Positions 33,490-44,973 of a stretch of DNA of 64,000 bases are shown here, in pieces. Position 1 is the first letter of the stretch, and the number at the start of each line of letters is the position of its first letter. The notes beneath the pieces were generated by a model. It was not told the origin of the DNA, made no database searches, and saw nothing but the letters and a program-made list of their open reading frames with translations. The translations under genes were made by a program, and so were the position numbers. Origin of the DNA: Ashinkailepas kermadecensis (lineage: Eukaryota; Arthropoda; Thecostraca; Neolepadidae); the NCBI GenBank assembly GCA_034440615.1, contig JAOTOM010005107.1, forward strand, positions 558,001 to 622,000. Reading direction: 5' to 3'.

Positions 33490-34065
33490 TCCCATCACTG
33501 CATGTGTGTCCATATGATCCATCTGTGTATGGTGATGTTGACGCCCAGCACGGCATGTGTGTCCACATGGTCCGTCTGTGTATGGCGATGGTGACGCCCA
33601 GCACTGCATGTGTGTCCATATGATCCATCTGTGTATGGTGATGTTGACGCCCAGCACGGCATGTGTGTCCACTTGATCCATCCGTGTATGGCGATGGTGA
33701 CGTCCATCACGACATGTGTGTCCACATGGTCCGTCTGTGTATGGCGATGGTGACGCCCATCACGACATGTGTGTCCACATGGTCCGTCTGTGTATGGCGA
33801 TGGTGACGCCCATCACGGCATGTGTGTCCACATGGTCCGTCTGTGTATGGCGATGGTGACGCCCATCACGGCATGTGTGTCCACATGGTCCGTCTGTGTA
33901 TGGCGATGGTGACGCCCATCACGGCATGTGTGTCCACATGGTCCGTCTGTGTATGGCGATGGTGACGCCCATCACGACATGTGTGTCCACATGGTCCGTC
34001 TGTGTATGGCGATGGTGACGCCCATCACGGCATGTGTGTCCACATGATCCATCCGTGTATAGTGA
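33490..34065. repeat. 53-bp minisatellite, ~11 copies
   Basis: Units contain TGTGTCCACATGGTCCGTCT and GTATGGCGATGGTGACGCCC; the left copies are more diverged. Confidence 0.95.
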
Positions 34066-34129
34066 TGCACACGAGTGGAACGGCATCTGCCCCGGCAGGT
34101 GTTACGCGACGGACGCAATGCTTATGATA

Positions 34130-34755
34130 ACATGGTAAATTAACTGAAAATGCCGCCCTGAAATTGCTCAAAAGGGTAGTAAAATGTACATCAACGGACA
34201 GGTAATAAGCGGCCCTATTTGCCGGCAGCATGGGTTTGTCTAGCCATGTAAGTTTGTTGTGGTTCCTGTGACAATAAAATCGCCAGTTGGAGCGTAATAC
34301 GACGCCAAGCATTGCAGACAAACCCAAAATGCCGCGCCCAAATTTTGGGAAATGATTACACATCAGCAGACAGGCATCGAACGTCTCAATCCCCTACAGC
34401 ATGGGTTTTGCAAACAGACATGTGCAGGTTTGGTTATTGTATATTGGGTTGTTTACGACGCACCTTATGCACGGTCACGGCTAATAGCGCCGCCCACACA
34501 GACATGTGTAGGCAGTAAACTAGTCGGATGCATTCCGTGCCAGTTTGAAATAGTAGCGGTCTTTTAACTTCAGCGATTAATTGCCGTACCAAAATGTTTA
34601 GAATTCGCTACAAATCCAATACGACGCAAGAGGCAGTGGCATTTAATATTTCACTACTGGATGGTTGTTTCAAAATACGCTTATGTTTCATGCTTTTCCG
34701 AGGTACTTACTCCGGCAGCACCGGGGCGCTAGAAGTGAAATATCTGCGCTTGGAG
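34130..34755. repeat. Interspersed ~620-bp repeat, copy 2, interrupted by SINE
   Basis: Second copy of the repeat at 29385-30000; the family C SINE fragment is inserted at 34429-34497. Confidence 0.6.
34429..34497 (-). mobile_element. Nested family C SINE fragment with target-site duplication
   Basis: This 69-bp insert matches the body of the SINE at 7000-7176. It is flanked by ACAGACATGTGCAGG (34414-34428) and ACAGACATGTGTAGG (34498-34512), a 15-bp duplication with one mismatch, inside an older repeat whose uninterrupted relative lies near 29690. Confidence 0.68.
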
Positions 34756-34793
34756 CGAACGATCAATTGGCAGCGCGACGTGTCGGTGCACAG

Positions 34794-34956
34794 GGGGACG
34801 AGTAGTCTTGGGGTAAGTTGCCCGTCACACAGCCGAAATATTGTGGGTTCGAGCCTCACCTGTCGCTACTCTTCGCCCGCGGCCAATCGAGGTGAGAGTT
34901 TGCCGACGCTACATGACCCAACGGTCGATGTGTCGTAAAACCGATTAACCAACCAA
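34794..34956 (+). mobile_element. tRNA-derived SINE, family A, diverged
   Basis: Head AGTAGTCTTGGGGTAAG with B box GGGTTCGAGCC, the same body and AACCAACCAA tail. A 12-bp-arm hairpin overlaps its 3' edge (34952-34979). Confidence 0.75.
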
Positions 34957-34979
34957 GACGTGTCGGCACACGTCTTGGT
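34952..34979. repeat. Hairpin, 12-bp perfect arms, CGGC loop
   Basis: ACCAAGACGTGT, CGGC, then the reverse complement, at the 3' edge of a SINE. Confidence 0.9.
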
Positions 34980-35069
34980 GCACCGTGGGCGGCACGGGGC
35001 ACGCTCGGTTGAGCCTGTCGTCGAGTGGCAACTCCCGGGTCGGGTGGTGTATTCGGGTTCGCGCAACAA

Positions 35070-35200
35070 GCTCTGATTGGCCGGGGCTCTGCTCACTGGG
35101 AACAATCTCGTCACACGACGGTATGACGTCACGCACCGCATGACGTCATTTCAAGCGAAAGATTATAGTTCAGCGCAGCTGGCCAGTTGGTCAGTAGCAG
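35070..35200 (+). promoter_or_regulatory. Promoter-like cluster: CCAAT, two CREs, initiator
   Basis: CTGATTGGCC (inverted CCAAT, near 35074), TGACGTCA at 35124-35131 and 35141-35148, then TTGGTCAGTAGC near 35188 with a TCAGT initiator-like core. It lies 1.6 kb upstream of the exon at 36781, which starts with an ATG, so an internal promoter is possible. Confidence 0.38.
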
Positions 35201-35570
35201 TCCCGCTGCAGGAAGCCGCGCTCAATCGCGGCAGGACAGAAAAATAACATACAGCGGTTGCATACCGCTGTACCGCTCTTGTCCCATTGACTTCCCAAGC
35301 GCCGGCCATGTTTTATCAAATCGAGTGGCGTTCGAGCATTTAGTAGCTGTGAGGCCCATAGTTATTAGTGCATTCGGTTCCATGCCAAATGGGACCAACA
35401 TTATATCGTTCCATGTCAAAACTAAAAGCAGGTTAAACGTGGACGGACAATGTCCCACCCCAGAAGCATAGGAAGCGAGACACCTGCTTAATAAAATCCT
35501 TCCACCTTATCAATTGCAATAGCAGTCGAGGCGCCCTAGAACCCAATTGCCGAACTAACTAACTCGCCAA

Positions 35571-35580
35571 TATATATATA

Positions 35581-35651
<71 letters not shown>
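35571..35651. repeat. (TA)n microsatellite, ~40 repeats
   Basis: Near-pure TA with one phase break near 35586; cruciform-prone. Confidence 0.98.
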
Positions 35652-35652
<1 letters not shown>

Positions 35653-36717
35653 GGATTCGTTAACTAAGCGCATATTTCAAGAACTCCACCTCCTAGGTCA
35701 TGCTGCATTCACCGTTTGACTTTCCATGATTATCTCCAGTACATTTATGCGAGTAACTTTCTTTTCCGCTGAAAACGTTCTTGAAGCATATGGATATAAT
35801 CATAAGATTTAAGGGCCAAACTAACATTTCAACACATCCGTGACCATTTGCCCCTATTTGTTGAGAATGTCATTTTTTCTCGATCTCACCAAGCATCAGC
35901 TCCATGTATGACGTACTGCTCATGACTGAGTCATTCTAGAAGGTCAAAGCAATTGTGATTGCACAATTGAACAACTTGTCTTCGTACATATGATTTTCAG
36001 AACTTAGAAAAAAACGTTTATTTAGCACACTCCGGCCTTTGGTCATGTACATAGCTAGATTGGATGCGAACATCGAGTGAAAAATGTGTGACTTTTTTGT
36101 AGCAAGGTGTAGTTGAGACGGCCAATGGATGGCTGCCTCGCGCTACCATTATTTTCCATTTCCAGCTTACGGGTCCCACTAGTGACGTAATAATACTGGA
36201 TGTTCCCAAATGGGAACAACGATCACAGCGGTATACAAAATGCGACTTGACTAGTATTCGTCAATTATCACGGTTTTACTCAAAACCACTTTACCTATGC
36301 TTTGGTTACATAGTCGATGCTTTTCTCTCCAGTCCCACCCCCTGTGATCCTCTGCAATCCGCCTGCAGCGACGACAACGTCATCGCCGTCTGCTTCAGCT
36401 ACGCGCACCCCTCGACCAGGAAGGGAAATGCCCCAGTTTGGCCGGGAGAAAGGTGAATTATCTCCAGTTTTCTTTTTAATCGCAGAACACTAGCAGTATG
36501 TGATTTCGAATCGACTGAACGGTACTGGTTTAAACAGCCGATAGAGAAAGAGACAGGAACTGGATAAACATGTGCGAAGACAGCATTCATCCACCACACA
36601 AGACACAATACGCGTGTGCACGACACTTCGGCATTGCATTGCATGCTACGTCTCTTCCGTAACATGCCGTCCACTGGGGCGACGGTGGACGACGACACGA
36701 CAAGTCACGTGCACAGA

Positions 36718-36733
36718 GCGCGCGCGCGCGCGC
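36718..36733. repeat. (GC)n tract
   Basis: GCGCGCGCGCGCGCG, possible Z-DNA, 48 bp before the exon at 36781. Confidence 0.9.
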
Positions 36734-36780
36734 CAGGTCGCCGCGGGCGACGCCGGACTGACGGTTGGCGGCCGTTTCAG

Positions 36781-36980
36781 ACCATGTCGGCGCCGGCGTT
36801 CCAGATGATCACCGCCGCCGAGCTGGAGGCCGTGGCGGCCGGCCAGCCGGGCGGCGACGGCCTGGACCTGGACGGCGTGTCGTCCGAGGAGAGCGGCCCC
36901 AGCACGTCCGGCCTGTCCGACACCGCCGCGCTCTACCCGCACTCGCTGTCCGTGTCGCCCGGCCAGCGCGACGACTGCAG
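36781..36980 (+). CDS. Internal exon (or alternative first coding exon) of the trihelix gene
   Basis: A 200-nt GC-rich open segment follows acceptor GGCCGTTTCAG and ends at CTGCAG|GTGGGT. It starts in phase 0, matching the phase-0 end of the trihelix exon at 32357, and ends with two bases of a codon. It encodes TMSAPAFQMITAAELEAVAA, then an acidic, Ser-rich stretch (DGLDLDGVSSEESGPSTSG) and YPHSLSVSPGQRDDC. The high third-position GC matches the other exons. No domain is recognised; the stretch resembles a disordered acidic region of a transcriptional regulator. An ATG at 36784 in fair Kozak context (ACCATGT) means this could also open a short isoform from the promoter-like cluster near 35100. 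An 11-bp minisatellite begins about 18 bp after the donor and a (GC)n tract lies 50 bp before the acceptor. Confidence 0.62.
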
Positions 36981-36997
36981 GTGGGTGCGGCGCCAAC

Positions 36998-37250
36998 ACG
37001 GCGCCAACCCGGTGTCAACCCGGTGCCAACCCGGTGCCAACCCAACGCAAACCCGGCGCCAACCAGGCGCCAACCAGGCGCCAACCCAGCGCCAACCCAG
37101 CGCCAAACCAGCGCCATCCCGACGCCAACCCTAAACTCCAATCCACCACCACCGACGCCAACCCGGTGCCAACCCGACGCCAACCCGACGCCAACCCAGC
37201 GCCAACTCGACGCCAACCCGACGCCAACCCGGCGCCAACCCGACGCGCAG
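36998..37250. repeat. 11-bp minisatellite
   Basis: Unit GCCAACCCG(A/G)C, about 20 copies, beginning just inside the intron after 36980. Confidence 0.93.
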
Positions 37251-38654
37251 GAGCCGGGCATCGGTCACGCGCTGATCTGAGTTGACGACCCATCTCCAGG
37301 GCGTTCTCATTGTAGGCGGATGCGTTCCCTCGGATGCTCTTCCAGACGTCTTTAAGCTGAGCTAATGGGCGTGGCCAGTGAGTGGGTAGACGGTACGAGA
37401 CAACCTACACCACGGTGATAGCATGTGCAGGTATTTGCATACCAGATGTTGCAAATGGGCCGCTTGGATCAAAGTCGATTGATGATGCGTGTCTTTGATG
37501 AAGTTATCAAGATTACCGCGAAATACTCAGGGACTTCTCCCACTTTCGCACATGGTCATGACTTATGCTTCCATTGTGGTAGGCCATTGTTTGCACTACA
37601 ACTACTGTTGTAGCGTATGCGGTTGCTTAATTTTCACCGCCTCGGCTGTCATAATGTTGTCCAACTTGTCACGCATTGACGGAAAACGGTGCCAGGTAAC
37701 ATCCTTAGTACCTTCGTGACCCAGTAGCGGCATGCCTGTGGGCCAGAGTTTTATGGTCGCGCAGCGAAATGTAGCCGGTAGGTTTCCTTAATCGTGTTTG
37801 CTGTATCCCTGCCGATACCTAGCCAGGTATTCGGACAGGAAGGAATGCGAAGCAATTCGTGGTGAGGAGAAATATGAACAGTGCAAATTGCATGATGGCG
37901 TCCTCGTACGTCACGTGAGATTCTTTCTTTTGTAACGCCATCTTTTACACCGGGATACAACTGGACACCATTTGACATTCAATTATTTGATGAAACATAC
38001 ATGGTGCATGCTGATGCGACTGCGGCTTGCTAGCAAACGGTGAGATTTTTTTTCGTTGTTTGGTCATATGTTTCGCATACATTCAAAAGTGCTCAAGTCG
38101 GTGCTTAGTGTTTACAAAGGTCCACTGTAATGGGAGGGGAGAACGCAGCATCTCCAATCCACCTGACCACACATTCGAATTGGTAACGCCCCGGGCAGCA
38201 TTTACTTGAACCTCTCTTGCCCAAGGTTCGCGTGAAACGCATTCGGAATTTAGCCCGTCCATAAGAAGAATCACCAAACACCTATCATGAACCGTCAACT
38301 TCATCTATATACATCCAAATCATCAACATTTTCTCCGAGGGTAACGAGTTCTGCCTTGACACCTCCAACACCAAAACCCGACGACGCCACAAGCCACTGA
38401 AGATGTTCTTACATTATCTAACCGGCCGTGGCTGCGGCTATGTGATCCTCCACCCCGTCCAAAAGCCGGATTGCGTTGCACCGTGCAGCGCCGTCGACAT
38501 CTTGGTCGTGTCGACAGACGCCCTGATGCAGACGTCGTAGGAAGAACAGTACCGGACAATCGCTCAGCACTGTGGACAATTCCATTGTCGTTAATTGGCA
38601 ATGGAAAACTTCCCCTCTGATTTCAGGGGACGAACTATTGTGCTATTGTGGACG
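37251..38654. other. Intronic sequence, nothing identified
   Basis: Lies between the exons at 36781 and 42320 in the gene model; no frame supported. Confidence 0.45.
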
Positions 38655-39035
38655 GCATGGGCCAGTCGTGTGTTTCTGCGAGGAGTCTTGGACCGGTGGT
38701 GTCCTGCCGTGAAGAGCCCTGGACCAGTGATGCGGTGTTGTGAGGGATCCTGCACAAGAGATGTGTTGTTGTGAGGAGCCCTGGCTCAGTCGTGGGCTGT
38801 TGCGGGGAGTCCTGGGCTAGTGGTGTCTTGCTATGAGGAGTCCTGGACTAGTTGTGTACTGCTGTGAGGAATCCTAGACCAGTCGTTTGTTGTTGCGTGG
38901 AGTCCTGGACTAGTGGTGTACTGCTGTGAGGAGGCCTGGACTAGTGGTGTGCTGCTGTGAGGTGTACTGGGCCAGTGATGTGGTGCTCTGTGGAGTTTTG
39001 AACCAGTGATGCGGTGCTGTGAGGAGTTCTGGACC
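38655..39035. repeat. ~31-bp irregular minisatellite
   Basis: Units of GAGGAGTCCTGGACTAGTGG type, diverged, about 12 copies. Confidence 0.85.
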
Positions 39036-41867
39036 AAAGGCCCAGCCAGAACATCGACGGTAAGCATGTGCCCAGAAATGTTGCAAGCTTAGGTGGAAGA
39101 TTATCATCGAAGCTTCTGTTGCGGCTTCTGTCTGCGCTGATGTCGATGGCGGTGAGAACAAAAGAGAGTTCGCATTGCAAAGCGGCCTGATCAATGTGTC
39201 AAGTTGGAGAAAGCTGGTGTTGCAGATCCGTGACAGTTCATTTATTTGCTTCGGTCTGGCCAGTTGATTGCTAGATCACTGTGCATGATCACTAGATCAC
39301 TTGTGCATGCTTGACGATACAATGCCACGACGATACGGCGATACGACGACACAATGCTTCAGCAAGTCGGTGGAGTGGCCAGGCGGACAGTGTTGGTGGA
39401 ACTTTCAAAAGTTAGATCGTCGAAATAAGAAGATACTATAGGGCAACTAAGAGAAAGAAACACGCGATCTGGAACTGCCAGCGATTTTAACGATCAATGG
39501 CGTTTACAGGGAGGTATCCTGGATGGCCTCGGCTGCATGCTTGCCGTGTTCGTCAATGTTCACATTTGCATTTATCCGATTTGTGTCATGTGTAAAACAT
39601 GTTTGCGGTGCATGGTGCATAATTACGATCGTTGGCGCTTCCAGAGAGACATAGTTGGGTTGTGTGATAAGCGATGTAAACGGGACTGTGCGTAAATGCA
39701 TAGGTCCCCGGGAAGCATTGGTATATTTTCATCCAATCTTGCTCCCCAGTGTTCGTGTTTCATTGCGGTATTGGAAAAGTCACATTCTGTTGATAGTAAT
39801 GAGTAGCATGCACTTGGACCATTCGTTGTCGATATTTTAGGAGGGTTTGAAACCCGGAACGTATCCACCATTCTCCCGTATCCGCTGCTGTCCTTGAGGC
39901 GGTTGAAAACAGTAAGCTATGCATGAGGAGTAAATATCATGGTTGATTTGTGATATTGCGATGGTAGTAATGGAAAATAAAACATCGTATGGGTCATCAT
40001 TTTGCGCACCTGGATACGCGCATCCTGGTCTGAGAAATTCATACCAAGCCCCAAATCGATAGCCCGAACCATACATGCAGCGTCCATCAAGGCATCACCA
40101 GAGAAAAGTCGAATATCGGTTTTCCGAACATGAGCATGTTGTGTACAGCATGTAAGAACAATCTCCCATTGTGTAGTCCCTGACTGTGCCCTATTCCTCA
40201 CATATTGCATGCGGAAATGGTAGAAAGAACATCCGAGAATAACTTAAGCACGCATGTATGAAGTCATGAGGCAGACACAGAAGACGATTTTAGAGGAGGT
40301 GCGACATTCAAGATATATTTCACATGACATTTTTGAAGGCCCTTTTGAGATTTCAGACCGTCTCTGTCCATTGATGCAGATGACTTTTGTGAAAGTAAAT
40401 GATGGCCCAGATGAACAAACGTGAAACCACGACTATTTTGCACTTTATTACAACGCAATCGGACGGTGCGTTTTAGAGACTTCCTAAGGGAAGTAGATTC
40501 TAGCCCAACTCTAAGGGAGTTGGGCTAGAATCCACTCGTACAGAATCCGTAAGCTAACCCCACGACCAGCAGCTTACGAGCATGCCACCTAACGGGTCCC
40601 TAGCGATGATCCTGATCGCTGTCGGCACCAGACGTGTGCATGGTTTCCGGGAAGATTTATCTGCTTGATCGGTATCAGGTTAAGCCAACAAATCTAACCA
40701 CAGGGCGGCGGCAAGCTCGTACGACGGAATATATCAGGGCAGTATTATCACACAGATTGCAGCGCAAATCTATTCGCATTTGATCTGCTGGAACTGGACC
40801 ATCCGGAAAACTGTCGCATCAGCACCGCCACCTTGGGGGAACCGTACGGCCGCAGCAGGTGGCTGCTACAGGGTACCTAGCGCCATTGGGGGCTCTGTAC
40901 GACCGGAGGCAAGAGGCGGGCTAGAGTGCCGCGTCAGGGAACATATCTGTGTACAGGCGCCACTCCAAACTGCAGCACTCCAAACGGAGCACGTCCACCA
41001 CCAATGGAGTCCCACAACTGTCACGCCCTGCACTGTGGAGCACTTCCGTTTGCACCGCATATTTGCGCCGGCTGCTTTCCAATCGTTGATGGCGCCGTGG
41101 CGGTGTTCGAGGAGAAAACGGAATATTCAGTTTGGTTCAACGATGTGAATACGGCGCAGACGCGTTGCAGGCCGAAAGCGGGTAATGCGCTTATTCTTAG
41201 AACGCTGTACCGCCGAACAATGGCCAGTCGTTCTGCGACGCAACGTAACTGGAAGTGCCTTCTGCAACAATGGCGCGTTATCACACAGACGGGCGTATTA
41301 TTTCTGGTGCACTAATGCACCACTTTCCCGCTTTCTGAGAGCGATCGGATTTCGGGCCATCTATTCGCCCCGGTAACACCTTCTGTAGTGTCCGCATCGC
41401 TAACTAACTGAAACGCTGAACTGAAATTTATGGGCGCTAAATGATCACGCTTTGGTCGAAGCGTCCTTCAACTCAATTAACTAAACTAATGCACCACTTT
41501 GCGACTGGCGTAAATTGTGCACTGAATTCGCGCCGTGGATAGCTGTCCGATACAGATGACATGCAAGCGTTATAAGGAAACCAACAAGAAACTGGCGCAG
41601 ATATCACGAAAGCTCGGTCTAAATATTGGAGCCAATCGCGACCAAAAACCTTGATAGCGGATCATGCCTTCCGCCATAAAGTGATGCCACTCCTCTGGCC
41701 GGTTCCCGCAGAATACGTTCGCGAGTCGTCCAAGCAGCCCCTTTTAACATGCATCATTCACAGCTGTTTAACATCGCACGACACCAGATCTGTCTCAGCA
41801 CGTATTCGCCTAGCAGTGTGTTTACATCACTCCACTGCGCGAAGCGCGGTGCCTGTGGCCCGCGCTG
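39036..41867. other. Intronic sequence
   Basis: Unique-looking apart from the hairpin at 40496; no exon supported. Confidence 0.45.
40496..40532. repeat. Hairpin, 16-bp perfect arms, 5-nt loop
   Basis: GATTCTAGCCCAACTC, loop TAAGG, then the exact reverse complement. No poly(T) or gene end is nearby to suggest a terminator. Confidence 0.95.
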
Positions 41868-42205
41868 CTCCACATTGTGCATAACAGCGCGCTCCCTGTG
41901 GCCCGCGCTGCTCCATGCTGTGCACAGCAGCGCGCTCCCTGTGGCCCGCGCTGCTCCATGCTGTGCACAGCAGCGCGCTCCCTGTGGCCCGCGCTGCTCC
42001 ACACTGTGCACAGCAGCGCCCTCCCTGTGGCCCGCGCTGCTCCATGCTGTGCACAGCAGCGCGCTCCCTGTGGCCCGCGCTGCACCATGCTGTGCACAAC
42101 AGCGTGCTCCCTGTGCCTCCGCGCTGCTCCACGTTGTGCACAGCAGCGCGCTCCCTGTGGCCCGCGCTTCTCCTCTCCACGCTGTGCACAGCAGCGCGCT
42201 GCCTC
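41868..42205. repeat. 43-bp minisatellite, ~8 copies
   Basis: GCTCCCTGTGGCCCGCGCTG recurs every 43 bp; ends about 115 bp before the exon at 42320. Confidence 0.95.
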
Positions 42206-42319
42206 GAAGGCGGCCGGCGCCTGCCAGCCGGCGCCTCCCGGCCGGCCCGCGTCCCGTCCACGCAGCGTGCGCGCCCCAGCCTGTGGCTGACCTGACCCGG
42301 CGGCGTTTGCCTGCGGCAG

Positions 42320-42502
42320 CGGCGCGGACGGCGAGCGGTGCGGCGGCACGCCCTGGCGGCCGGTGCCGGTGCGGCTGGCCGAGTCCGCCTACGCCGGCCA
42401 GCAGCGCGACGCGGCGGCCGCGCAGCGCGACACGGCGGCCGCACAGCGACACAGCAGGCCGACACAGCGGCTGGACGAGGCCGACCAGCCGCCGCGCAAA
42501 CG
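42320..42502 (+). CDS. Internal exon of the trihelix gene: Ala/Gln-rich linker
   Basis: A 183-nt segment after acceptor GCCTGCGGCAG supplies one base to finish the split codon from the exon ending at 36980. It reads GADGERCGGTPWRPVPVRLA and then ESAYAGQQRDAAAAQRDTAA, ending LDEADQPPRK plus two bases of the next codon, at donor CG|GTGAGAAC. The QRDTAAAQ-type repeats look like a short coiled or disordered Ala/Gln-rich linker. No enzyme motif is visible. A 43-bp array ends about 115 bp upstream and a short GGTCAC-rich array begins about 40 bp downstream. Several AG dinucleotides occur near the 5' edge, so the exact acceptor is less certain than the donor. Confidence 0.57.
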
Positions 42503-42544
42503 GTGAGAACCCCCCTCCCCCCGTGGCGGTCGGGCCGCGCGGGC

Positions 42545-42650
42545 AGCAGGTCACACGGAGTCACAGGTCACGCGGGGGCACAGGTCACGTGGGGTCACAG
42601 GTCACGCGACGTCGCCGGTCACGCCGGGTCACAGGTGCAGCCGGTCAGGC
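42545..42650. repeat. ~17-bp GGTCAC-rich array
   Basis: Units GGTCACGC(G)GGGTCACA, about six, shortly after the exon donor at 42503. Confidence 0.85.
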
Positions 42651-42892
42651 CGTATTTCACCCGATGGTGCCGCCACACGTAGAGCCGTCCATCTCGTTCG
42701 GGGCAGGGGCTTCAGTCCGGGCAAGGTTTGGTTGTGCTGCAATAATCAAATATTTTCAAATGGAACCGTATTGGCCAGCACGGCGAAGCCCTCTAATTTT
42801 CATTTCATCAGCTTGACATCCCAATAATTAGCTAGCTCAACCGTTGAATGCGGCATTCGGCGGCCAGCCGCACCGCTGTCCCGCTGTCCAGT

Positions 42893-43635
42893 ATCACGAA
42901 GTATCACGAAGTATCACGAAGTATCACGAAGTATCACGAAGTATCACGAAGTATCACGAAGTATCACTAAGCGTCACTAAGCGTCACTAAGCGTCGCTAA
43001 GCGTCACTAAGCGTCACTTAGCGTCGCTAAGCGTCACTAAGCGTCACTAAGCGTCACTAAGCGTCACTAAGCGTCACTAAGCGTCACTAAGCGTCACTAA
43101 GCGTCACTAAGCGTCACTAAGCGTCACTAAGCGTCACTAAGCGTCACTAAGCGTCACTAAGCGTCACTAAGCGTCACTAAGCGTCACTAAGCGTCACTAA
43201 GCGTCACTAAGCGTCACTAAGCGTCACTAAGCGTCACTAAGCGTCACTAAGCGTCACTAAGCGTCACTAAGCGTCACTAAGCGTCACTAAGCGTCACTAA
43301 GCGTCACTAAGCGTCACTAAGCGTCACTAAGCGTCACTAAGCGTCACTAAGCGTCACTAAGCGTCACTAAGCGTCACTAAGCGTCACTAAGCGTCACTAA
43401 GCGTCACTAAGCGTCACTAAGCGTCACTAAGCGTCACTAAGCGGCATTAAGCGGCACTAAGCGGCACTAAGCGTCACTAAGCGTGACAAAGCGTGACAAA
43501 GCGTCACTAAGCGTCACTAAGCGCCACTAATTGTTACTAAACGTCACTAAGCGTTATTAAGTGTCACTAAGTGTTACTAAGTACCATGTACTAGGTGTTA
43601 CTAAGTGCCACTATGTGCCAATAAGTGTCACTGAG
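42893..43635. repeat. 10-bp satellite-like array, ~74 copies
   Basis: Seven GTATCACGAA units grade into over 60 GCGTCACTAA units. The right edge decays through GTGTTACTAA variants into a short TA tract. Confidence 0.97.
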
Positions 43636-44973
43636 TCATATATATATATATAGATATAATTATACGCGTATTCGGAATATTGCTAATGGCACATGCATGA
43701 TATCTGCGTTTTTCAAAGGAGTTTGGCAACCAAATGTCGCTCAGACCTGATGTAACTTTTTCTTCCTCTTGTATTGCACGGTATTGTATCTGCCGACAAG
43801 TGCATCCACGCAGCTGGTGGCTATTATTGCGCAGTACGCGCAAGCGGACCTTTCATTCGGCGCTGGGCTGAGAACTTCAATGACATAGGTGTTAATGAAT
43901 TCGACCCGACAGCGAAGTGTTTGGTGGTACAATCTGCTTGCACATGTGAGCCGATGGTAAATGATGCAGACCGCGCCCGTCCGCGGGCATCAGGCGCAGG
44001 CAAGACGGAGGAAAATTATCGTACTGGCCAAAATGTATGATCCAAGTATCCGTCTGCCAATTTGAATTAACGCAAACACATCTATCCACCATCAACGTGT
44101 TATTAGAAAGGGAACACGGATGTACCAAGCTTTAGGTTGATACACAGCATGTACAGACACCGTCTGCTTGCGCTTGTCCTCCCACTGCACAGTGTGATAA
44201 CTCGAGGAAAAAAACTGGCCAGAAATACACTTCTCGACCATTTTTAGATGCCATATTCGTGGCGCCATTGCATCAGCAAATGCTTGACGCACACCAGGTC
44301 ACAGTTTTTAGGACAATTTTCACAAAATTTGATATAGTAACAAGTCCATGAACATGGACAACATTACGTGTGGAAAAAAACGACGCACGCGTGCACAAAT
44401 GCTGTCGCAGTTTGACGACTGATAAAGGTAAGATGCATTCTAAAAACCTGGACAAGTGAGATATGAAGTGATAGCTTAGAACATTCTCAATGCGTTAAGC
44501 AATTCAAAGAGGCATATAACAATTCACAATTTGCTATTTGTGATTACAAATAAGTAATTACAACAGTCGTTCAATTTTTGGTACCTCCAAGTTCGATTAA
44601 GGTTTAAAAAAACGCACAACAGCGCACAACCAGAGACCAATCCCAATGAAATCAGCGATCCTTTGACTATATGTACCGGAAGTTTCAGCTGCACCTAGCT
44701 GCTCTAACACCGGTAGTAGTCAATTGTATCCCGGCGGGTCGCGGTGCGATGCGGTGGCCGGCACGGGGAAGCCCCAGTCGGACGCCGCGATGCGCTGGCT
44801 GGCGGGGTGTTTTGACCGGGTAGCCTGATCCAGCGGTCGCTGTGCAAAAAATATCCCCTAACTGACGAGGCGACTAAGTCGAGATAGGTCACGTAGAGCG
44901 TTTCCCGTGGAAATGGAGCTGTCCTTGCCTGTAATGGTCGGGTCAGTGTGGTTGGATTTTGCGTTCAGTGAAC

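Noticed and set aside
41749..42816. 355-codon plus frame through the 43-mer array
   Set aside because: Its frame differs from the phase-supported exon at 42320-42502 and most of it is repeat-encoded.
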